A stretch of DNA of 64,000 nt from Leadbettera azotonutricia ZAS-9 (GTDB lineage: Bacteria > Spirochaetota > Spirochaetia > Treponematales > Breznakiellaceae), in contig NC_015577.1 in the NCBI RefSeq assembly GCF_000214355.1, forward strand, positions 2,905,389-2,969,388, read 5' to 3'. A program made the translations under genes and the position numbers. The notes beneath the pieces are model-generated. The model saw nothing but the letters and a program-made list of their open reading frames with translations, searched no databases and was not told the origin of the DNA. Positions 60,484 through 64,000 of the stretch are shown piece after piece. Every line of letters begins with the position of its first letter. The stretch's first letter is position 1.

Positions 60484-60864
60484 TCACATATCCAATACTT
60501 CGTCCCCGGATTCACCGGTACGAACACGCCAGGATTCTGCAACAGGCATAACGAAAATTTTACCATCCCCGCTTCTGCCTGTTTTATTTACACCGATCAC
60601 CGTATTGACTACAGTCTTTACCAGCTTGTCAGGAACGATGACATTGATCATGCGCTTGGGTATAAGTCTACCTGCGATGCCCAGTTCCTGAATCATGTCT
60701 TCGTAACGTTCGGCGGCGCCTTCGATGTAATGGGGTATTTCTATAATTCCTTTACCCCGGCCCGAACATTCTTTAGCATACATGGAGGTAATTCCCGCTT
60801 CGGCCAGGGCGCGCTTGGTTTTGTTCATCATGTTCATCCTGATGATGGCCATCACTTCCTTCAT
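60484..60864 (-). CDS. nifI2: PII-like nitrogenase switch-off regulator NifI2
   Basis: 126 residues, a GlnB-like protein: KEVMAIIRMNMMNKTKRALAEAG start, a long T-loop around ERYEDMIQELGIAGRLI, and VNTVIGVNKTGRSGDGKIFVMPV. In methanogens and clostridia NifI1-NifI2 complexes bind the MoFe protein and shut it off when ammonium or low 2-oxoglutarate is sensed. Start overlaps the nifI1 stop as ATGA, and nifD follows in 18 bases. Confidence 0.94.
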   Translation of the reverse strand: MKEVMAIIRMNMMNKTKRALAEAGITSMYAKECSGRGKGIIEIPHYIEGAAERYEDMIQELGIAGRLIPKRMINVIVPDKLVKTVVNTVIGVNKTGRSGDGKIFVMPVAESWRVRTGESGDEVLDM

Positions 60865-61226
60865 ATCTTTTCCTCAGGAATTGGCGCGGAAGTTCCGGTA
60901 TCAGGCGCGTCCTTGAGTCCGGAACTTACGGTGTAAACTTCTTCCACAGGGGATACAAAGATCTTGCCATCGCCAAAGGAACCCTTGCCGGTGCGGGCAA
61001 CTTCCATTATTTTCTTAATGACAAATTCTTTGTCGCTGTTTTTTACTACCATGAGCAGGAGTTCCTTGGGAATCTCGTCATAGGTTACGTCCCCGATCTT
61101 GATACCCCGCTGCTTGCCCCGGCCCGATACATTCATCCGGGTTACCGCAGGAAATCCATCCGCCATGAGGGCGGCCATTACTTCTTCAGCTTTCTCTGGC
61201 CGCACTATCGCCCTTATCATTACCAT
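60861..61226 (-). CDS. nifI1: PII-like nitrogenase switch-off regulator NifI1
   Basis: 121 residues of the PII family: IRAIVRPEKAEEVMAALMADG, SGRGKQRGIKIGDVTYDEIPK (the short NifI1-type T-loop) and ARTGKGSFGDGKIFVSPVE. The C-terminus has a Pro/Thr-rich tail (PDTGTSAPIPEEKI) not usual in PII. The nifI1-nifI2 pair between nifH and nifD is a hallmark of group III-type nitrogenases and indicates post-translational switch-off. GGAGGAG precedes the ATG, 15 bases after nifH. Confidence 0.94.
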   Translation of the reverse strand: MVMIRAIVRPEKAEEVMAALMADGFPAVTRMNVSGRGKQRGIKIGDVTYDEIPKELLLMVVKNSDKEFVIKKIMEVARTGKGSFGDGKIFVSPVEEVYTVSSGLKDAPDTGTSAPIPEEKI

Positions 61227-61241
61227 ATTAATTCTCCTCCT

Positions 61242-62087
<846 letters not shown>

Positions 62088-62124
62088 TCAATTTCCGTTT
62101 TGCAAACGGCTCACCATTTATATA

Positions 62125-62139
62125 GCATAAAGCGTGCCA
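62125..62139 (-). promoter_or_regulatory. Sigma-54 (-24/-12) promoter of the nif operon
   Basis: On the minus strand the 15 bases TGGCACGCTTTATGC match the consensus TGGCACG-N4-TTGC except for A in place of one T, with GG and GC 12 bases apart. The start of transcription would be near 62113, about 47 bases before the nifH ATG. This fits activation by the NifA encoded divergently. Confidence 0.82.
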
Positions 62140-62192
62140 AGTCTTTAAAAAGCCCTTTTTTGCCCCTTTAATGCCCATAAAAGGCTGAATTA

Positions 62193-62242
62193 TGTTAGCT
62201 AAAAATAACAAACGCTACATCCATGTGGATTCAACATACACA
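62193..62242. promoter_or_regulatory. Candidate upstream activating region for NifA
   Basis: Two imperfect inverted repeats lie 55-105 bases upstream of the sigma-54 site: TGTTA-N8-TAACA (62193-62210) and TGTG-N11-CACA (62224-62242). The classical NifA site is TGT-N10-ACA; neither matches exactly, so these may be variant sites or sites of another regulator. Confidence 0.45.
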
Positions 62243-62293
62243 AAAGTAGGAAAATTCTCTTGAATTTTTCTCTTTGTTGAGTTACTCTTGGGT

Positions 62294-63898
62294 ATGGCAT
62301 TACGAATCGAAGAACCTAGACTGCTCACCTGTCCCATAACGGTGCAGCCCTGTTCCCTGAATATGTATCAGCGGTCGAGGGACGGGCTTCGTCTCCTCTT
62401 TGAAATCTCAAGCCTCCTCTCCGAATCCGATCACATCGAAGCGATCCTCAAGCCCGTGCTGGATCAAATTGCCTCCTGCCTGGGCATACGAAGAGGCATG
62501 ATTACCATCCTCAACCGTGAAACAAGAGAGATAGCCATTGCCGAAGCCTGGGGGCTGGACGAACACCAAAAACTCAAGGGCCGCTATTCTTTGGGAGAGG
62601 GAATAACAGGCCAGGTCATAGAAACCGGAAACCCTGCGGTAATTAAGCGTATTGCTGACGATCCCCGTTTTCTCAACCGTACGGGGGCGCGGAAAAATGC
62701 CGAAGCCATGGACACTTCTTTTGTCTGTATTCCCATCAAGCTGGGGCTTGAAGTGATTGGCGCCATTGGCATCGACCTCAATTACAGCTCTGAAAGTCTC
62801 GATTACGAAGTCGGAGTGCTTACTGTTGCTGCGGCTTCCATCTCCCAGGTGGTGCGGCTCCAGCAGGTGCAAACCGAGGAGATGGCGGATCTTCAGGAGG
62901 AGAATTCGAGGCTTTACGAGGAACTGCGGGTACGCTACAACCGGCCCAAGGCCATCATCGGCAATTCCAAAATCATGCGCCTCCTTTACAGCCAGATGGA
63001 GCAGGTAAGCGCTACAAATGCTACGGTACTGCTCCTGGGCGAGAGCGGAGTAGGCAAGGAGAGGGTGGCGCATACCATCCATTACGCTTCTCCCCGTTCG
63101 CTCAAGCCTTTCATCAAGCTGAACTGCGCCGCCATTCCCGAAAGCCTTATTGAGGATACCCTCTTCGGCCATGAGAAAGGCGCATTTACCGGCGCAGTTT
63201 CTCTGCGTAAAGGGTATTTTGAAGAAGCCGACTGCGGCACCATTTTTCTCGATGAAATCGGCGAGATGCCCCTTCAGGTGCAGACCAAATTCCTGCGAGT
63301 ACTGCAGGAAAGGGAATTTGAACGCATAGGCGGCACCCGTACCATCAAGGTAAACATCAGGGTTATTGCCGCCACAAACCGCGATCTTCCTGCCCTCATC
63401 CGGGAGGGAATCTTCCGCGAAGACCTTTACTACCGCCTTTCAGTTTTCCCCCTGGTGATCCCCCCCCTGCGCGAGCGCAAAACCGACATCATGCTTTTGG
63501 CCAATCATTTTCTGGAGCGCATTTCCGCCGAACACGGCAAAGAGATTCGCAGTATTTCTCCTGCCGCAGTATCGCTCATGACCGCCTATTCCTGGCCGGG
63601 GAACGTGCGGGAACTTGAGAACTGCATAGAACGCGCAGTTATACTGTCAACTGACGGAACCATTCACAGTTATCACCTGCCTCCCAATCTTCAAAAAAAA
63701 CAGGAGGCCCAGGGCGGAAGGAAACGCCCCTTAAAGGAAGTTTTGGAATCTGTGGAAAAAGAATTGATTACCGAAGAATACCGCTGGACCCGGGGCAGTA
63801 TCGCCCGGGCCGCCGCCAACCTGGGTATTTCCGAACGTATCATGGGACTCAGGGCTGCCAAATATGGGTTGAAGAAGGAAAACTATACCGGCGAATGA
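62294..63898 (+). CDS. nifA: NifA-like sigma-54-dependent activator
   Basis: 534 residues from the ATG at 62294; a TTG two codons earlier is also possible, and neither has a strong ribosome site. GAF domain (about 35-190), short coiled coil (about 190-212), AAA+ domain with Walker A GESGVGKE, the sigma-54 contact loop GAFTGA, and DEIGEMPL, then a Fis-type helix-turn-helix (ARAAANLGISERIMGLRAAKYG). Divergent from nifH, whose promoter has a -24/-12 element. It lacks the inter-domain Cys cluster of oxygen-sensing NifA, which fits an anaerobe. Could also be an activator of a related class. Confidence 0.88.
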   Translation: MALRIEEPRLLTCPITVQPCSLNMYQRSRDGLRLLFEISSLLSESDHIEAILKPVLDQIASCLGIRRGMITILNRETREIAIAEAWGLDEHQKLKGRYSLGEGITGQVIETGNPAVIKRIADDPRFLNRTGARKNAEAMDTSFVCIPIKLGLEVIGAIGIDLNYSSESLDYEVGVLTVAAASISQVVRLQQVQTEEMADLQEENSRLYEELRVRYNRPKAIIGNSKIMRLLYSQMEQVSATNATVLLLGESGVGKERVAHTIHYASPRSLKPFIKLNCAAIPESLIEDTLFGHEKGAFTGAVSLRKGYFEEADCGTIFLDEIGEMPLQVQTKFLRVLQEREFERIGGTRTIKVNIRVIAATNRDLPALIREGIFREDLYYRLSVFPLVIPPLRERKTDIMLLANHFLERISAEHGKEIRSISPAAVSLMTAYSWPGNVRELENCIERAVILSTDGTIHSYHLPPNLQKKQEAQGGRKRPLKEVLESVEKELITEEYRWTRGSIARAAANLGISERIMGLRAAKYGLKKENYTGE

Positions 63899-63909
63899 CA
63901 CTTTGACCG

Positions 63910-64000
63910 CTAATGCGAAGAAGGATAATCAGGCAAAAAAGCGCCCGCTTCTACAACCATAAAGCCCGCAGACCCTACAGCTGAACCTTCCTGTTCTTCC
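63910..64000 (-). CDS. 3' end of an unidentified gene at the window edge
   Basis: On the minus strand a frame is open from the window edge to TAG at 63912-63910 and reads EEQEGSAVGSAGFMVVEAGA then FLPDYPSSH. Only about 29 residues are visible. It converges on nifA with 11 bases between the stops. Small size makes this uncertain. Confidence 0.45.
   Translation of the reverse strand, partial: EEQEGSAVGSAGFMVVEAGAFLPDYPSSH

Noticed and set aside
62193-62210. Classical NifA site TGT-N10-ACA upstream of nifH
   Set aside because: The nearest match has a 12-base spacer; recorded only as an inverted repeat.

Overview
The window reads as a chromosome segment of a free-living or gut spirochaete, most likely a termite-gut Treponema of the T. 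azotonutricium / T. primitia type. That is an inference from three things: a group III-like nif operon (nifH-nifI1-nifI2-nifDKENB), an HndABCD-type [FeFe] hydrogenase operon, and spirochaete-style two-component and sugar ABC gene sets. Base composition is near 50% GC, genes are densely packed, ATGA overlaps are common, and no tRNA, rRNA or CRISPR array was seen.

Layout. 1-6208 (+): the end of an unknown gene, then a signalling block made of a sensor kinase, two LuxR-type response regulators and a large hybrid kinase with receiver and HPt domains. 6281-10388: a degenerate-looking class III cyclase-like protein (-), then a TPR protein, a YmdB-like phosphoesterase with a degraded metal site, an RseC-like protein and an Hsp20 chaperone (+). 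10443-28236: two facing sugar-catabolism units. The plus-strand unit has a TIM-barrel epimerase, two sulfatase-fold hydrolases, two Gfo/Idh/MocA oxidoreductases, an AraC regulator and an LplABC-type ABC importer. The minus-strand unit has a second sugar ABC importer, an AzgA-type purine permease, DinB, DeoC, ThuA and a third Gfo/Idh/MocA enzyme. Neither importer has its own ATPase here. 28203-33413 (-): a bifurcating-type [FeFe] hydrogenase operon with an embedded HATPase-only gene. 33484-36676: an accessory patch with gene relics, a 41-bp repeat, an AT-rich lipoprotein gene, an antitoxin-like gene and an Rpn nuclease.

36677-40295: a lipoprotein, an acyl-CoA ligase and a malate/lactate dehydrogenase-family enzyme. 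40327-47103 (-): a histidine operon, hisG-B-H-F-(A+I+E)-C-D, behind a readable attenuator (promoter, leader peptide with three consecutive His codons, antiterminator, terminator). 47108-51491: a regulator, modABC and a molbindin for molybdate uptake and storage, plus an orphan HEPN-like gene. 51481-63898: homocitrate synthase, the nif operon behind a sigma-54 promoter, and a divergent NifA activator. Mo uptake, homocitrate synthesis, nitrogenase and its NifI/NifA control therefore sit together, close to hydrogen metabolism.

The most unusual observations are these: hisC and modC both appear to start at non-canonical AUN codons (ATA and ATT) with well-placed Shine-Dalgarno sequences; the his leader peptide looks leaderless; HisA is fused to HisIE; and the YmdB homologue has lost most of its metal ligands.
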